Positions 43,990 through 53,668 of a stretch of DNA of 64,000 nucleotides are shown in pieces (position 1 is the first letter of the stretch; each line of letters begins with the position of its first letter). Below the pieces are notes generated by a model. That model was given only the letters and a program-made list of their open reading frames with translations. It had not been told where the DNA came from and did not search any database. Origin of the DNA: JADGHE01 sp035716025 (GTDB lineage: Bacteria; Pseudomonadota; Alphaproteobacteria; Rhizobiales; Xanthobacteraceae); the NCBI GenBank assembly GCA_035716025.1, contig DASTKH010000042.1, positions 1-64,000 on the forward strand, in the 5' to 3' direction. The position numbers were made by a program, and so were the translations under genes.

Positions 43990-45354
43990 TCACGCCACGT
44001 GGCGGGCCGGTTTGCGGCTCGGCGTGAGAAGATCGCAATCTTCGCGCATGTCGAGCCGATGCAATTCGGCGAGCGCGCGTTGCGCATCGGCTTGGCCGAG
44101 AACAGGACTCGCAAGCTCCAGGAATTTTTCATCGAGCTCGGAATCGCTCAGCGGATCGTCGGGATCGCCCTTGCGGGTATGCTGCAAATGCGTGAAACGC
44201 CGGCCGTCGCGTGTTTCGATCGTCACCCGCGCGGCGCGCTGCTTTGGGAAGCACGCATCGAGTTCGGGATCGACCGCAAGCGCAATACGCTGCATCAATT
44301 CTTGCGCGGCGGCATCCCGCAGGCGGTCCGACCTGAATGCGTCGGAGCGCGCATTGCCATGCACGAGCGCGGTTGCGACCACATAAGGCAGACTGAACTT
44401 GCCTTGAAACGGTGTCTCGACGCTGCGAAGCCCGGCCACCTTCAACGCCGTGCCATAAGTTGCGATCTCAATGCGGGTGATGTCACCCGACGCCAGCCCA
44501 TGTCGCGCCTGCAGCGTCTTGGCGCCGTCGATCGCCGCAAACGTGTGCCCGCAGCAACCGTGGTTCTTCACGGTCATGCGCGAGATGTTATGCACCTTTC
44601 CGAGATCGGCGAAGGCGGCGTTCCAGTCCGGGTCCGGCCCCATTGCTCGGCCAAATCCGGCCTCGCCTTCGACGATATCGAGCGCGCCGGTGAACCCGTG
44701 GACGGCGGCGAGCGCGGCGAGCACGCCGGCCTCGGCCGCGTGGCCTGCGTGGAGCGGCTTGCTCATGGAGTCCGAGCGGAAGCCCTGCTGTAGCCCGGCC
44801 GCCATTGTCGCGGCCGTCGCCATCGCATGCGCGAACTGACGCGGGTCCGCCCTGAGGATCGTCGCGGCGGCCGCCGCGGCGCCGAAAGTCCCGACCGTCC
44901 CGGTCGTGTGCCAGAAGCGGTAATGCGCCGGTACCATGGCAGCGGCAATGCGGGTCGAAATCTCGTAGCCGACGATTATGCCGCGCAGAAGATCAAGCCC
45001 GCCCACGCGCTGCGTCTGCGCCGCAGCAAGTGCGGCTGCGACGGTTGGGGATCCGGGATGATAGACGCCGTCACGAAAAATGTCGTCGAATTCCGTGATG
45101 TGTGACGCCGTACCATTGAGGAGTGCCGCAACGCGCGTCGGGGCGCGCTCCAAAGTGCCGTAGACAATGGCGCGGCCGCGTCCGATCTCCTCGGCGAGCG
45201 CGGCGCGCAGATTTGCGGCCGCAGGCTCGCTGGTGCCGGGCAACATGGCCGCAAACCAATCGATGACCGCCCGCTTGGCATCGTGCAGGACATCCGATGC
45301 GGGCGTCTCCATCCGCGTTTGCGCGGCGTAGCGGCCTAAGACGTCGAGCAGCAT
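43990..45354 (-). CDS. MmgE/PrpD family protein
   Basis: A 454-residue helical protein of the 2-methylcitrate dehydratase/iminodisuccinate epimerase superfamily. Landmarks are DWFAAMLPGTSEP near residue 32, NGTASHITEFDDIF near residue 79, the HTTGTVGTFGAAAAAATIL helix near 143 and VKNHGCCGHTFAAID near residue 260, which contains the Cys-Cys pair often seen in this family. The ATG at 45354 has GGGGAAGG before it; ATG at 45369 is possible. It is followed in the same direction upstream by the reductase gene at 45409. Substrate not predictable. Confidence 0.85.
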   Translation of the reverse strand: MLLDVLGRYAAQTRMETPASDVLHDAKRAVIDWFAAMLPGTSEPAAANLRAALAEEIGRGRAIVYGTLERAPTRVAALLNGTASHITEFDDIFRDGVYHPGSPTVAAALAAAQTQRVGGLDLLRGIIVGYEISTRIAAAMVPAHYRFWHTTGTVGTFGAAAAAATILRADPRQFAHAMATAATMAAGLQQGFRSDSMSKPLHAGHAAEAGVLAALAAVHGFTGALDIVEGEAGFGRAMGPDPDWNAAFADLGKVHNISRMTVKNHGCCGHTFAAIDGAKTLQARHGLASGDITRIEIATYGTALKVAGLRSVETPFQGKFSLPYVVATALVHGNARSDAFRSDRLRDAAAQELMQRIALAVDPELDACFPKQRAARVTIETRDGRRFTHLQHTRKGDPDDPLSDSELDEKFLELASPVLGQADAQRALAELHRLDMREDCDLLTPSRKPARHVA

Positions 45355-45408
45355 TGTCCTTCCCCGCATTCTGCCGCCAAAGCTTGCTGCCGACAAAGAA
45401 CACGGCTT

Positions 45409-46335
45409 TCAGGCTGGTTCCTTCACGGCCGTTTCGGCGATCTTCAAGGCTTCGCTTACGGCGTTGAGCGTGTCGTTCACGGCCTCGCGGGCCTTGCCGT
45501 CGAGTGCATAAGGCAGGTCGAGCTCTCCCATGCGCTGCTGCTGCGCGATCGTGCCGCGCGTCACCGCGGGGTCGAGTTTCAGTTCTTCGAGTGTCTTCGC
45601 GACCTCGCGCATTTCAGCGGCCCGCCGGATGCCGTGACGGTCCATGCGTTCGAGATTGTATTGGACCTGCGCGCGCCAATCGAGCCCCGGAAAGCTCTCT
45701 TGCAGCGAGGCGAAGATCTGTTCCGTCACGCCGGCACGGTGCGCAGCCACGAAACACTCGAACGAGAGCGCCTCAAGCCCCTTTACCATGACGCTCCGGA
45801 TCATCTTGATCGCCGCCGCCATGCCGATCTCGGGACCCGCAAGGTTCACGCGCATGTCCATGCCGCGCATGACCGGCAAGAGTTCCGCAGCGAAAGGACC
45901 GGCAAGCAGCATCGGCGTGCGATGGCGCGCCGGGTGCACCGGCGCCATGACGGCGACATCGACATAGCGCCCATGACCTTCCATGGCGGAGGCGACCTCG
46001 CGTTTTCGGGCCGGCGAAACCGAATTGATGTCGAGGAAGAATTGTTGCGCCGCAAGATGCGGCTTTACGCTCTCGGCCGCGGCAAGGCTCGCGCTGGCGG
46101 TTACCGCAGAAATGATGAGATCCGCGCCCGTGACGGCTTCCGCCGCCGAGGAGGCGGCGCGCACGCCGATCGTTTCCGCAGCGCGCAGCAGTCGGGCGCC
46201 CGCCGGGCGCGGAAAGAGAATGTCCCAGGCGGCGATCTCGACGGTGCCTGCTTCACAAAGGCCGCCCGCGAGCGCTTGCCCCGCTTCGCCGAACCCGATG
46301 AATGCAATGCGATGTCGAATGGCTGTGAAGCTCAT
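45409..46335 (-). CDS. NAD(P)-dependent 3-hydroxyisobutyrate-dehydrogenase-like oxidoreductase (DUF1932 type)
   Basis: A 308-residue beta-hydroxyacid dehydrogenase-like protein. The Rossmann GFGEAGQALAGGL is at about residue 15 and a C-terminal domain with IKMIRSVMVKGLEALSFEC near residue 184 is the DUF1932-type signature. It probably reduces or oxidises a branched or hydroxylated carboxylate. The ATG at 46335 has GGTGGGA upstream. It precedes the MmgE/PrpD gene by 54 bases and both may act in one pathway. Confidence 0.87.
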   Translation of the reverse strand: MSFTAIRHRIAFIGFGEAGQALAGGLCEAGTVEIAAWDILFPRPAGARLLRAAETIGVRAASSAAEAVTGADLIISAVTASASLAAAESVKPHLAAQQFFLDINSVSPARKREVASAMEGHGRYVDVAVMAPVHPARHRTPMLLAGPFAAELLPVMRGMDMRVNLAGPEIGMAAAIKMIRSVMVKGLEALSFECFVAAHRAGVTEQIFASLQESFPGLDWRAQVQYNLERMDRHGIRRAAEMREVAKTLEELKLDPAVTRGTIAQQQRMGELDLPYALDGKAREAVNDTLNAVSEALKIAETAVKEPA

Positions 46336-46514
46336 GAATATCCCACCTTTCGGCCGCTTTTTTCGTTGCCGGCCGTACCGCCACGCATTGGTCCCCGCCA
46401 AGACGATTCTTTCGGCCGCAACCCGGCAGGGTGCGGTCGGCGCCGAGCGTGGCTCTGCCCCTCGAGGCTAGCCGAAATGCCGAGGCGTTGCAGCCCCGGC
46501 GCTGTGGTGGGATT

Positions 46515-47057
46515 CTATTTAGCCTGGGGGCGATAGAATTTCGCGGTGCCGGTGACCTTAACGCTGCGGGTGACGGTGACTTTCGTTCCGCCGGAACTGG
46601 TCGTTTGAGGGGGCTCGTCGCGGGAGACGAATTCGAGCTGATTGAGCTGCACGGCCCGGGAGCCGTTGACGTTCTGTTCGTACACGGAAACGGCTCCGTT
46701 GCTGCCCGACTCGGCGACAATGGCCGTGTGGTGGGGGCGAGACAGGGTTTGCGTCTCGGTGCTTTCCTCCCAGGACCCGTCGGCCTTGGTGATCCGCGTC
46801 GTCGTGGTAATCGTCACGGTATAATTTTTGAACTGAATGACGTCTCCCGCACGCGTTTGGCTGACCGTCACCGCGCTGCCCCAGACATAGTCGGCGGTCG
46901 GGGTGATCTTGCCATAGCTGTCCGCGCTCTTGGCCCCGACGGACTTGAGCGCCTGATCCGCCAATGCATAGCATTCCCCGTCCCCGACCTGCTGGCCCGA
47001 GCGGTCGGAGGCAAATTTCACGGTCTGCTCAGACTGTTGTGTCGAAACTTCCGGCAT
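46515..47057 (-). CDS. Small protein resembling the AIM3/BBC1 cysteine-protease-like domain
   Basis: A 180-residue protein without signal peptide. Residues about 25-160 resemble a cysteine-proteinase fold seen at the end of fungal AIM3/BBC1 proteins: GECYALADQAL with Cys29, then the AGDVIQFKNYTV strand near residue 69, then RPHHTAIV with His106/107, then VSVYEQNVNG. A Cys/His pair at this spacing is compatible with a CHAP/papain-like fold. GGAGAA precedes the ATG at 47057. It is divergent from the acyl-CoA synthetase gene. The match is from memory and catalysis is not proved. Confidence 0.6.
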   Translation of the reverse strand: MPEVSTQQSEQTVKFASDRSGQQVGDGECYALADQALKSVGAKSADSYGKITPTADYVWGSAVTVSQTRAGDVIQFKNYTVTITTTTRITKADGSWEESTETQTLSRPHHTAIVAESGSNGAVSVYEQNVNGSRAVQLNQLEFVSRDEPPQTTSSGGTKVTVTRSVKVTGTAKFYRPQAK

Positions 47058-47217
47058 GGCGCGTTCTCCGAGGCAAGAGGATGGCACAAAAGGCAGGCGC
47101 AAGACGGCGGCAGAAATCGCCGGAGAAATACGAATACGGCGCTCCGACCCGCGCCTCTTCCTTAGTGCAATTCCGATGGTATCAAGTTCATGATCCTGTG
47201 CATGGGGCGGGGAATCG

Positions 47218-49338
47218 ATGACGATCCCGCCTCACGCATATCCGCCCCCAGAGCCGGGGCACACGGCACCCGGACTCGCCGCATTTTTGCTGGCCCCGCG
47301 AAGCGTCGCGATCATCGGCGCCTCGGACGACCCCACGAAATCCGCCGCCCGACCGCTCCAATATCTGCGGCGGAGCGGTTACCGAGGCAGAATTTATCCG
47401 ATCAACCCGCATCGGGACTGGGTCTTGGGCGAACGCGCTTGGCGCACGCTCACCGACCTGCCGGAGCGTCCGGACCACGCCTACGTGCTGACGGGAAGCG
47501 ACGCCGCAGTGGCGGCCGTGGAGGAATGCGGCCGGATCGGCATTCCGGTCGCCACTGTGCTGGCGGATGGCTTCGCCCCGACCAACCCGAAAGGCGCCGC
47601 CCGCGCCGCGCGCCTCCGCGAGGCCTGCGTCCGCCACGGCATCCGTGTTGTCGGCCCGAGCTGTCTCGGGGTGGTCAATCTGCGGGAGCGGCTCATGCTG
47701 ACCGCCAATGCCGCCTTTGCGGAAGCGGGACTGCCGATCGGCGGGGCATTTGTGGCATCCCAGAGCGGCAGCGTGATCGGAGCGCTCGCTTCACGCGGAA
47801 AGGAGCGCGGCATCGGCTTCGCCGGTCTCGTGTCCGTCGGCAGCGAAATTGATCTTTCGATTGGCGAGATCTGCGCCGCGACGCTGGATGACCCGGACAT
47901 CGACGGCTACCTGCTGTTTCTCGAAAACCTCCGCCACGCCGAGACCCTGCGACGTTTTGCCCGCGGCGCCGCCGAACGCGGCAAGCCCGTCGCAGCCTAC
48001 AAGCTCGGCCGCTCTGCCGAGGCCCGCGAGCTTGCGCTGTCGCACACCGGGGCGCTGGCCGGCGAGGACGATGTTGCCGACGCTTTTCTGAGGGAGTGCG
48101 GCATCGCCCGCGTCGAGACCTTCGAGGGCCTGCTCGAAGCCCTCCCCCTGCTCAAGAGGGTCCCAATCGACGAGCCGGGACAGAGGCGCGACCGGGTCGG
48201 CGTCGTCACCACGACGGGGGGCGTTGCCGCCATGGTGGTCGATCAGCTCGCCGTTCGCAGCGTCTCGGTTGTTGGCCCTGGGCCGGAGACGTTGGCGCGC
48301 CTTGCGGCGGCCGGTGCGGCCGTTGAGCCCGGCCGAATCGTTGACCTGACCCTTGCGGGAACCCGCTATCCGGTCATGAAAGCGGCGCTCGATACGATGC
48401 TGACCGCGCCCGAATTCGACCTCGTGGTCGCGGTCGTGGGGTCTTCGGCCCGGTTCCAGCCGGAGCTCGCCGTGGAGCCGGTGATCGACAGTGCGAAAAG
48501 CGCGAAGCCGATCGCGGCTTTTCTCGCGCCCGACGCCCCCGACGCCCTCAACCGGCTGATGCGCGGCGGCGTGCCGAGCTTCCGCACGCCGGAAGCCTGC
48601 GCCGACGTGATCGCAGCCGCCCTGCGGCGACGCCGGCCGCGGGAACGATCCGCTGCCGCCCGCCCCTTGCCAGCCGGTCGGCACATGTTGGACGAGCTGA
48701 AGGCCTATGGGCTGCTCGACGCCGTGGGCGTGGCGCGCGCGCCCACGGTTGCGCTCCCTGCTGAAGCGCGCGAACCGCCCCTCCTTCCGTTCCCCTATCC
48801 GGTCGCCGTCAAAGCGCTAAGCGGCAAGCTTGCCCACAAGAGCGACGTCGGCGGCGTGGTGCTCGGCGTACCGGACGGAGCGGGTTTGCTTTCCGCCGTT
48901 GCGATGATCCGCGAAAACCTCGCCAGACAGGGGCTTGTTGTCGAAAAAGTCCTGATCCAGCCCATGGTTCGGGGCCTTGGCGAGGCGCTGATCGGTTACC
49001 GGGTCGATGCCGAGGTCGGGCCGCTCGTGGTCCTCGCGGCCGGCGGTCTTCTCACGGAAATTTACAGGGATCGGACCCTGCGCTTCGCACCGGTCGACCG
49101 CGAGGCGGCGCGGGAGATGATCGGGGAGGTCAGGGCGCTCCGGGCGCTTTCCGGACTCCGGGGGCAGGCGGCGGGCGATCTCGACGCGCTTGCCGAGGCG
49201 ATCGTCCGCTTTTCCCACTTCGCCGACATGCCGGAAATCATCGAAGCGGAAAGCAATCCCGTCATTGTGCGGGAGGCCGGACGCGGGGTTGTTGCTGTCG
49301 ATGCCGTGGCGGTCGCGGCGGTTCTCGCAAATTCGTGA
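47218..49338 (+). CDS. ADP-forming acyl-CoA synthetase (acetate-CoA ligase family)
   Basis: A 706-residue fused alpha-beta enzyme that makes or uses acyl-CoA with ADP/ATP. The CoA-binding domain has SVAIIGASDDPTKSAARPLQYL (about residues 29-50), the central succinyl-CoA-ligase-like part has SQSGSVIGAL near 181 and the phospho-histidine segment LSHTGALAGED (His about 276), and the C-terminal ATP-grasp part has PVAVKALSGKLAHKSDVGGVV near residue 530. Its carboxylate substrate is not readable from sequence. It lies alone, followed 137 bases later by the iron-type ABC operon. Confidence 0.88.
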   Translation: MTIPPHAYPPPEPGHTAPGLAAFLLAPRSVAIIGASDDPTKSAARPLQYLRRSGYRGRIYPINPHRDWVLGERAWRTLTDLPERPDHAYVLTGSDAAVAAVEECGRIGIPVATVLADGFAPTNPKGAARAARLREACVRHGIRVVGPSCLGVVNLRERLMLTANAAFAEAGLPIGGAFVASQSGSVIGALASRGKERGIGFAGLVSVGSEIDLSIGEICAATLDDPDIDGYLLFLENLRHAETLRRFARGAAERGKPVAAYKLGRSAEARELALSHTGALAGEDDVADAFLRECGIARVETFEGLLEALPLLKRVPIDEPGQRRDRVGVVTTTGGVAAMVVDQLAVRSVSVVGPGPETLARLAAAGAAVEPGRIVDLTLAGTRYPVMKAALDTMLTAPEFDLVVAVVGSSARFQPELAVEPVIDSAKSAKPIAAFLAPDAPDALNRLMRGGVPSFRTPEACADVIAAALRRRRPRERSAAARPLPAGRHMLDELKAYGLLDAVGVARAPTVALPAEAREPPLLPFPYPVAVKALSGKLAHKSDVGGVVLGVPDGAGLLSAVAMIRENLARQGLVVEKVLIQPMVRGLGEALIGYRVDAEVGPLVVLAAGGLLTEIYRDRTLRFAPVDREAAREMIGEVRALRALSGLRGQAAGDLDALAEAIVRFSHFADMPEIIEAESNPVIVREAGRGVVAVDAVAVAAVLANS

Positions 49339-49475
49339 ACGGCCACCTGCGCCGCCGATTCCACTGGATGGACAGCGCAAAGCGCGGCACACTGGTATTG
49401 CGCCCGCCCGCGGCGGGATCGCCCATCAAGCGCTGAAAAGAATGTCGCCGGATACGAGCCGGTGGGGAGGAAGCC

Positions 49476-50555
49476 ATGATTGATCGTTTGAAGACGTCGC
49501 GGCGCAGCCTCATGAAGGGAGGCGTGGCCCTCGCGGCAGTTGTCGGCCTTGGCGGAAGCCGCGCGGCGCATGCGCAGGATCGCGCCACAACTCCTCATCT
49601 CAAGCAGCTCTATGAGGCGGCGAAGAAAGAGGGCGAACTCACTTGGTACACGGCCCACTCCGACGACGTGACCGCGCAAGCGCTTGGGCGCGATTTCGAG
49701 GCGGCCTTTCCCGGCATCAAGGCGAATGTCGTGCGCACCACCGCGCAGGTCGCCTATCAGCGCGTCACCCAGGAGCTTCGCGCGGGCGCCATGCAGGTCG
49801 ACGTGCTCTCGTCCACCGACATGGGGCACTACGTCTATCTCAAGGACAAGAAGCTGCTCGAACAGTATCGGCCGGAGAACGCCGAAAAGGTGCTGGACAT
49901 CTATAAGAACTACGACCCGGACGGATATTACTATGTCACGTCGGCCGGCATGATCGGCATGGCCATCAACACCTCCAAGGTCGGTGAGGCGGACGCGCCG
50001 AAGAACTGGACCGAAGCCGCCGATCCGAAGTGGAAGGACAAGCTCGCCTTCGGACACCCCGCCTTTTCCGGCTATGTCGGCACCTGGACGGTGCAGATGC
50101 GCAAGATGTACGGCTGGGGCTTCTTTCAAAAGCTCGCCAAAAACAATCCGCAGATCGGCCGCTCGATCAACGACACGGTGACGATGTTGAACGCGGGCGA
50201 ACGCGTCGTTGCCGGTCACGCACCCAACGGCCCGATGATGCAAAGCGCGCAGAAGGGCAATCCCCTTAAGATGATCTATCCAACGGACGGTACGGTCCTG
50301 ATCCTTGCGCCTTCGGGAATTATGAAAGGCGTTCGGCATCCCAATGCCGCGAGGCTCTTCCTCGAATATCTGATGACACCCGAAGCCTCGAAAATCTGGA
50401 TCGATCACTTCAACGAATCCATCCGTCCAGAGGTTACGCCGCCGTCGGGCATAACCGCGGCAAAAGACGTGAAGACGATCCGACCCAGCGTGGAGGAAAT
50501 CACCAAGGGCATTCCCGAGGTGATCAAGCAGTGGCGCGACACCTTCGGCGTGTGA
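49476..50555 (+). CDS. Ferric-iron-type ABC transporter periplasmic binding protein
   Basis: A 359-residue extracellular binding protein of the AfuA/FbpA-like group. The N-terminus has a twin-arginine motif (SRRSLMKGG), then AHAQ for cleavage near residue 33. ELTWYTAHSDD and the DFEAAFPGIKANVVRTT segment are family features. Relatives also bind thiamine, phosphonates or polyamines, so iron is an inference from the subfamily. It starts a three-gene operon with its permease and ATPase. Confidence 0.85.
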   Translation: MIDRLKTSRRSLMKGGVALAAVVGLGGSRAAHAQDRATTPHLKQLYEAAKKEGELTWYTAHSDDVTAQALGRDFEAAFPGIKANVVRTTAQVAYQRVTQELRAGAMQVDVLSSTDMGHYVYLKDKKLLEQYRPENAEKVLDIYKNYDPDGYYYVTSAGMIGMAINTSKVGEADAPKNWTEAADPKWKDKLAFGHPAFSGYVGTWTVQMRKMYGWGFFQKLAKNNPQIGRSINDTVTMLNAGERVVAGHAPNGPMMQSAQKGNPLKMIYPTDGTVLILAPSGIMKGVRHPNAARLFLEYLMTPEASKIWIDHFNESIRPEVTPPSGITAAKDVKTIRPSVEEITKGIPEVIKQWRDTFGV

Positions 50556-50707
50556 TCGCCGATGCGCCGAGACCGGACCCGCGCCGTTCGGCCGCGCCCG
50601 CGCGCCCGCGACAGGGCGCGCCGTAATCGCGCGTCCGCCCGGCAAAGGCCGCCGCTCTGGAATGTCCCCTGCGGACCAAACGAGTCGCTGCCGCGGACGG
50701 CCCGCCC

Positions 50708-52447
50708 ATGAGCACCACAACCGAAGCCCTCGTAGCCGCTCGTGTTCGTTCGGGCCTGGGGCAGCGCCTGCGCCACTTCGACCCGAGTATGATTCTTTGG
50801 CTCGTGATGATCGGGATCCTCGTGTTCCTCATCGCGAGCCCGATGGTCCGGCTCATTGTCGCGAGTTTCCAGGTCACCGAAACGGGCGGGCTTACGCTCG
50901 ACAACTACCGCAACGCCTATCTCAATTGGCGGCACCTCGAGGCGCTCCTCAATTCCCTGGAGCTCGGCGCCGGTGTCGCGTTTCTCGCTGCCCTGTTCGG
51001 GGTGCCGATCGCCTGGGCGGTGTCGCGCACCGACATGCCCGCGAAAGGCTTCGTGCGGTTGATGGTCCTCGGCGCATTTATCACCCCGCCCTACCTCGCT
51101 GCGGTCGGCTGGATCCTGCTCGCCGGACCGAACGCCGGCTGGCTCAACAAGGCATGGATCGCGATAACCGGCGCCGACCATGGCATTTTCAACGTCTATT
51201 CGATGCCAGGTCTCATCCTGGTGGTCGCGATCACCTCCTTCCCTTACATCTTCGTTTTCACCAATGCCGCGCTCGATCTCGTCTCGTCAGAGATGGAGGA
51301 TGCCGCACACATTCTGGGCGCAGGCAAGTGGCGCACGACTTTCCGTGTCACCCTGCCGCTGGTGCTGCCCGCCATTCTCGGCGGCCTTATCATCAGCTTT
51401 CTTGAAGCCATCGCGCTGTTCGGAGCGCCGGCCCTCATCGCCCTGCCCGCCCGCTTCCAGGTCGTGGCGACGCAGCTTTGGCAGTTTTTCGAGTTCCCCG
51501 TGCGGGTGGAATTGGCGGCAGCCTATGCCATGCCGCTGCTGCTGATCACTGTCGGCCTGTTCTGGCTGCAAAATCGCGTGCTTGGTCGGAAAGGCTATGC
51601 TGCGGTGACGGGCAAGGGCGGAGAACGTCGCCTGATCGCCCTCGGCCCCTGGCGCTGGGTCCTCTTCGGCTATTCGTGTTTCGTGGGCGCGTTGGCCGTC
51701 GGCCTGCCGATGATCGTGCTGCTGCAGGCGGCTTTTGCGAAGGCCTGGGGACGCGGCTTCTCGCTCGACAATCTCACGCTGCGCAATTTCAAATATCTCC
51801 TGTTCGAGCAGACACAGGCGCAGGACACGATCCTGAACACTTTCATCTATGCGAGCGCCACAGCTTTCGCGGCGATCGCACTCTCGCTTGCGATCGCCTA
51901 TGTGGTGAGCCGCAAGCTCGTCCCCTGGTCGAATGTGCTCACTTTCCTGTGCATGGCGCCGTTCGTAATACCGGGGATCGTTCTGGCGATCGGCTTCTAT
52001 GCCGCCTATGCACCGCCTCCGCTTGCGCTCTACGGCACGGGCACCATCCTGGTCCTGGCCTATGTGACGCGTTTCTTGCCGATCGCCTACACGTCGAGCT
52101 CCGCCGGCATGCGCAGCATCAATCCCGAAATGGAGGAGGCGGTGCGTATTCTCGGCGGCGGCCGGCTGCTTGCGATCCGCAAAGTTCTCGCCCCGCTCCT
52201 CAAGAAGAACCTCGCCGGGGCCTGGATCCTCGTCTTTATTCCGGCGACACGCGAGCTCTCCTCGGCCATCTTTCTTGTCGGCCCGAACACGCGGGTGATT
52301 TCCGTCATGCTCTTCGATCTGTCGGAGGAGGGAAATTTCGAAGTGCTGTCGGCGCTCGGGGCCATCCTGCTGGTCGTCACCATCGCGATCGCGGCCATCG
52401 GATTCAAGGTTATCGGCCGCGACTTCATGCTGCGGAGGAACACGTGA
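50708..52447 (+). CDS. Ferric-iron-type ABC transporter permease, two fused permease domains (FbpB-like)
   Basis: A 579-residue inner-membrane protein with about twelve spans arranged as two homologous halves. Each half carries an ABC permease EAA-type loop: DAAHILGAGKWRTTFRVTLPLVLP around residue 200, and EEAVRILGGGRLLAIRKVLAPLL around residue 478. The double permease and its position between binding protein and ATPase fit the FbpABC type. It follows the binding-protein gene by 152 bases and overlaps the ATPase gene by four (GTGA). Confidence 0.9.
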   Translation: MSTTTEALVAARVRSGLGQRLRHFDPSMILWLVMIGILVFLIASPMVRLIVASFQVTETGGLTLDNYRNAYLNWRHLEALLNSLELGAGVAFLAALFGVPIAWAVSRTDMPAKGFVRLMVLGAFITPPYLAAVGWILLAGPNAGWLNKAWIAITGADHGIFNVYSMPGLILVVAITSFPYIFVFTNAALDLVSSEMEDAAHILGAGKWRTTFRVTLPLVLPAILGGLIISFLEAIALFGAPALIALPARFQVVATQLWQFFEFPVRVELAAAYAMPLLLITVGLFWLQNRVLGRKGYAAVTGKGGERRLIALGPWRWVLFGYSCFVGALAVGLPMIVLLQAAFAKAWGRGFSLDNLTLRNFKYLLFEQTQAQDTILNTFIYASATAFAAIALSLAIAYVVSRKLVPWSNVLTFLCMAPFVIPGIVLAIGFYAAYAPPPLALYGTGTILVLAYVTRFLPIAYTSSSAGMRSINPEMEEAVRILGGGRLLAIRKVLAPLLKKNLAGAWILVFIPATRELSSAIFLVGPNTRVISVMLFDLSEEGNFEVLSALGAILLVVTIAIAAIGFKVIGRDFMLRRNT

Positions 52448-53511
52448 CCACTCTCGCGTTGCGCGGCATCGAAAAGCGGTTCGGCGATTTTTTCGCTGTG
52501 CGCGACTTCAATCTCGACCTCCAATCTGGCGAGTTCGTCTCTCTGCTCGGCCCTTCCGGCTGCGGCAAGACGACCACGCTGCGCATGATCGCCGGTTTCA
52601 TCGATCCGACCGCCGGCACGATCGAAATGGATGGGCGCGTCCTTTCCTCCCCGGCCGGGTCGTTGCCGCCCGAGAAGCGACAGATGTCGATGATCTTCCA
52701 GAGCTATGCGGTCTGGCCGAACATGACGGTTGCGGAAAACGTGGCGTTCGGCCTCAAGCTGCGAAAGCTCCCCGCGGAGGAAGTACGCCGCCGCGTCGGC
52801 GAAATGCTCGACGTCGTGCAGATGGCGCATCTTGCAGACCGTTATCCCTCAGAGCTGTCCGGCGGCCAGCAGCAGCGCGTCGCGCTTGCTCGCGCCCTCG
52901 TCATCAAGCCCGCGGTGCTTCTTCTCGATGAGCCGCTCTCTAACCTCGACGCGAATCTGCGAGAGGAAATGCGGTTTGAAATCCGTAGGCTGCACGACGA
53001 ATTCCGCATTACGACGGTTTACGTGACGCATGACCAGGGCGAGGCCATGGTGACGTCAGACCGCATTGCGGTCATGAATCAGGGCCGCATCGAGCAGATC
53101 GACGCCCCGCATGCCCTGTATACGCGGCCGCGGACACGCTTCGTCGCCGGTTTCATCGGCCGCACCAATTTCATCGAAGGCGTCTGCAACGGCGCGGATA
53201 TCGTTTTCGACCAGTTCAGCCTGCCGCGCGGCGCGATCGAGAATGGAGCGGCGCTGTGCGGCACCGTTACGTTTTCGGTGCGTCCGCAGAGCATGAGGCT
53301 GTCGCGCTCCGGCGGGGGGCGCAGCGACATGCCGGCTTTCCCGGTCACGATTGCGGAGCGCGCCTATCTCGGAGAGTACTGGAACTATGTGGTCGTGCCG
53401 AAGGGCGGATCGACCCGCCTGCGCGTCACCACTCCGCCGCTTGACATTTACGACGTAGGCGATTCCGCCTGGATTGAGCTCGATCCGCGACAGATGGCGG
53501 CGATATCCTGA
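52444..53511 (+). CDS. Ferric-iron-type ABC transporter ATP-binding protein (FbpC/PotA-like)
   Basis: A 355-residue ATPase with a C-terminal regulatory TOBE-like domain. The GTG start overlaps the permease stop. Walker A GPSGCGKTT is near residue 38, the signature LSGGQQQRVALARAL near residue 139 and Walker B VLLLDEPLSNLDANLREEM near residue 158; the C-terminal ~110 residues form the regulatory part. It completes the importer. Confidence 0.92.
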   Translation: MTTLALRGIEKRFGDFFAVRDFNLDLQSGEFVSLLGPSGCGKTTTLRMIAGFIDPTAGTIEMDGRVLSSPAGSLPPEKRQMSMIFQSYAVWPNMTVAENVAFGLKLRKLPAEEVRRRVGEMLDVVQMAHLADRYPSELSGGQQQRVALARALVIKPAVLLLDEPLSNLDANLREEMRFEIRRLHDEFRITTVYVTHDQGEAMVTSDRIAVMNQGRIEQIDAPHALYTRPRTRFVAGFIGRTNFIEGVCNGADIVFDQFSLPRGAIENGAALCGTVTFSVRPQSMRLSRSGGGRSDMPAFPVTIAERAYLGEYWNYVVVPKGGSTRLRVTTPPLDIYDVGDSAWIELDPRQMAAIS

Positions 53512-53668
53512 GCTTACCGATCCCATCCGACGAGACTAGACTCGTGCGCCGGCTTCCGCCACGCTCCCGCCTCGCCGCGAACAGAAACAACGGCTCTCCC
53601 TTCTTTGCGATTCCTCTGACGGACCATCGACCGAACTGCATTTCCACTTTCGCCTTGCAGGAGCCGCC

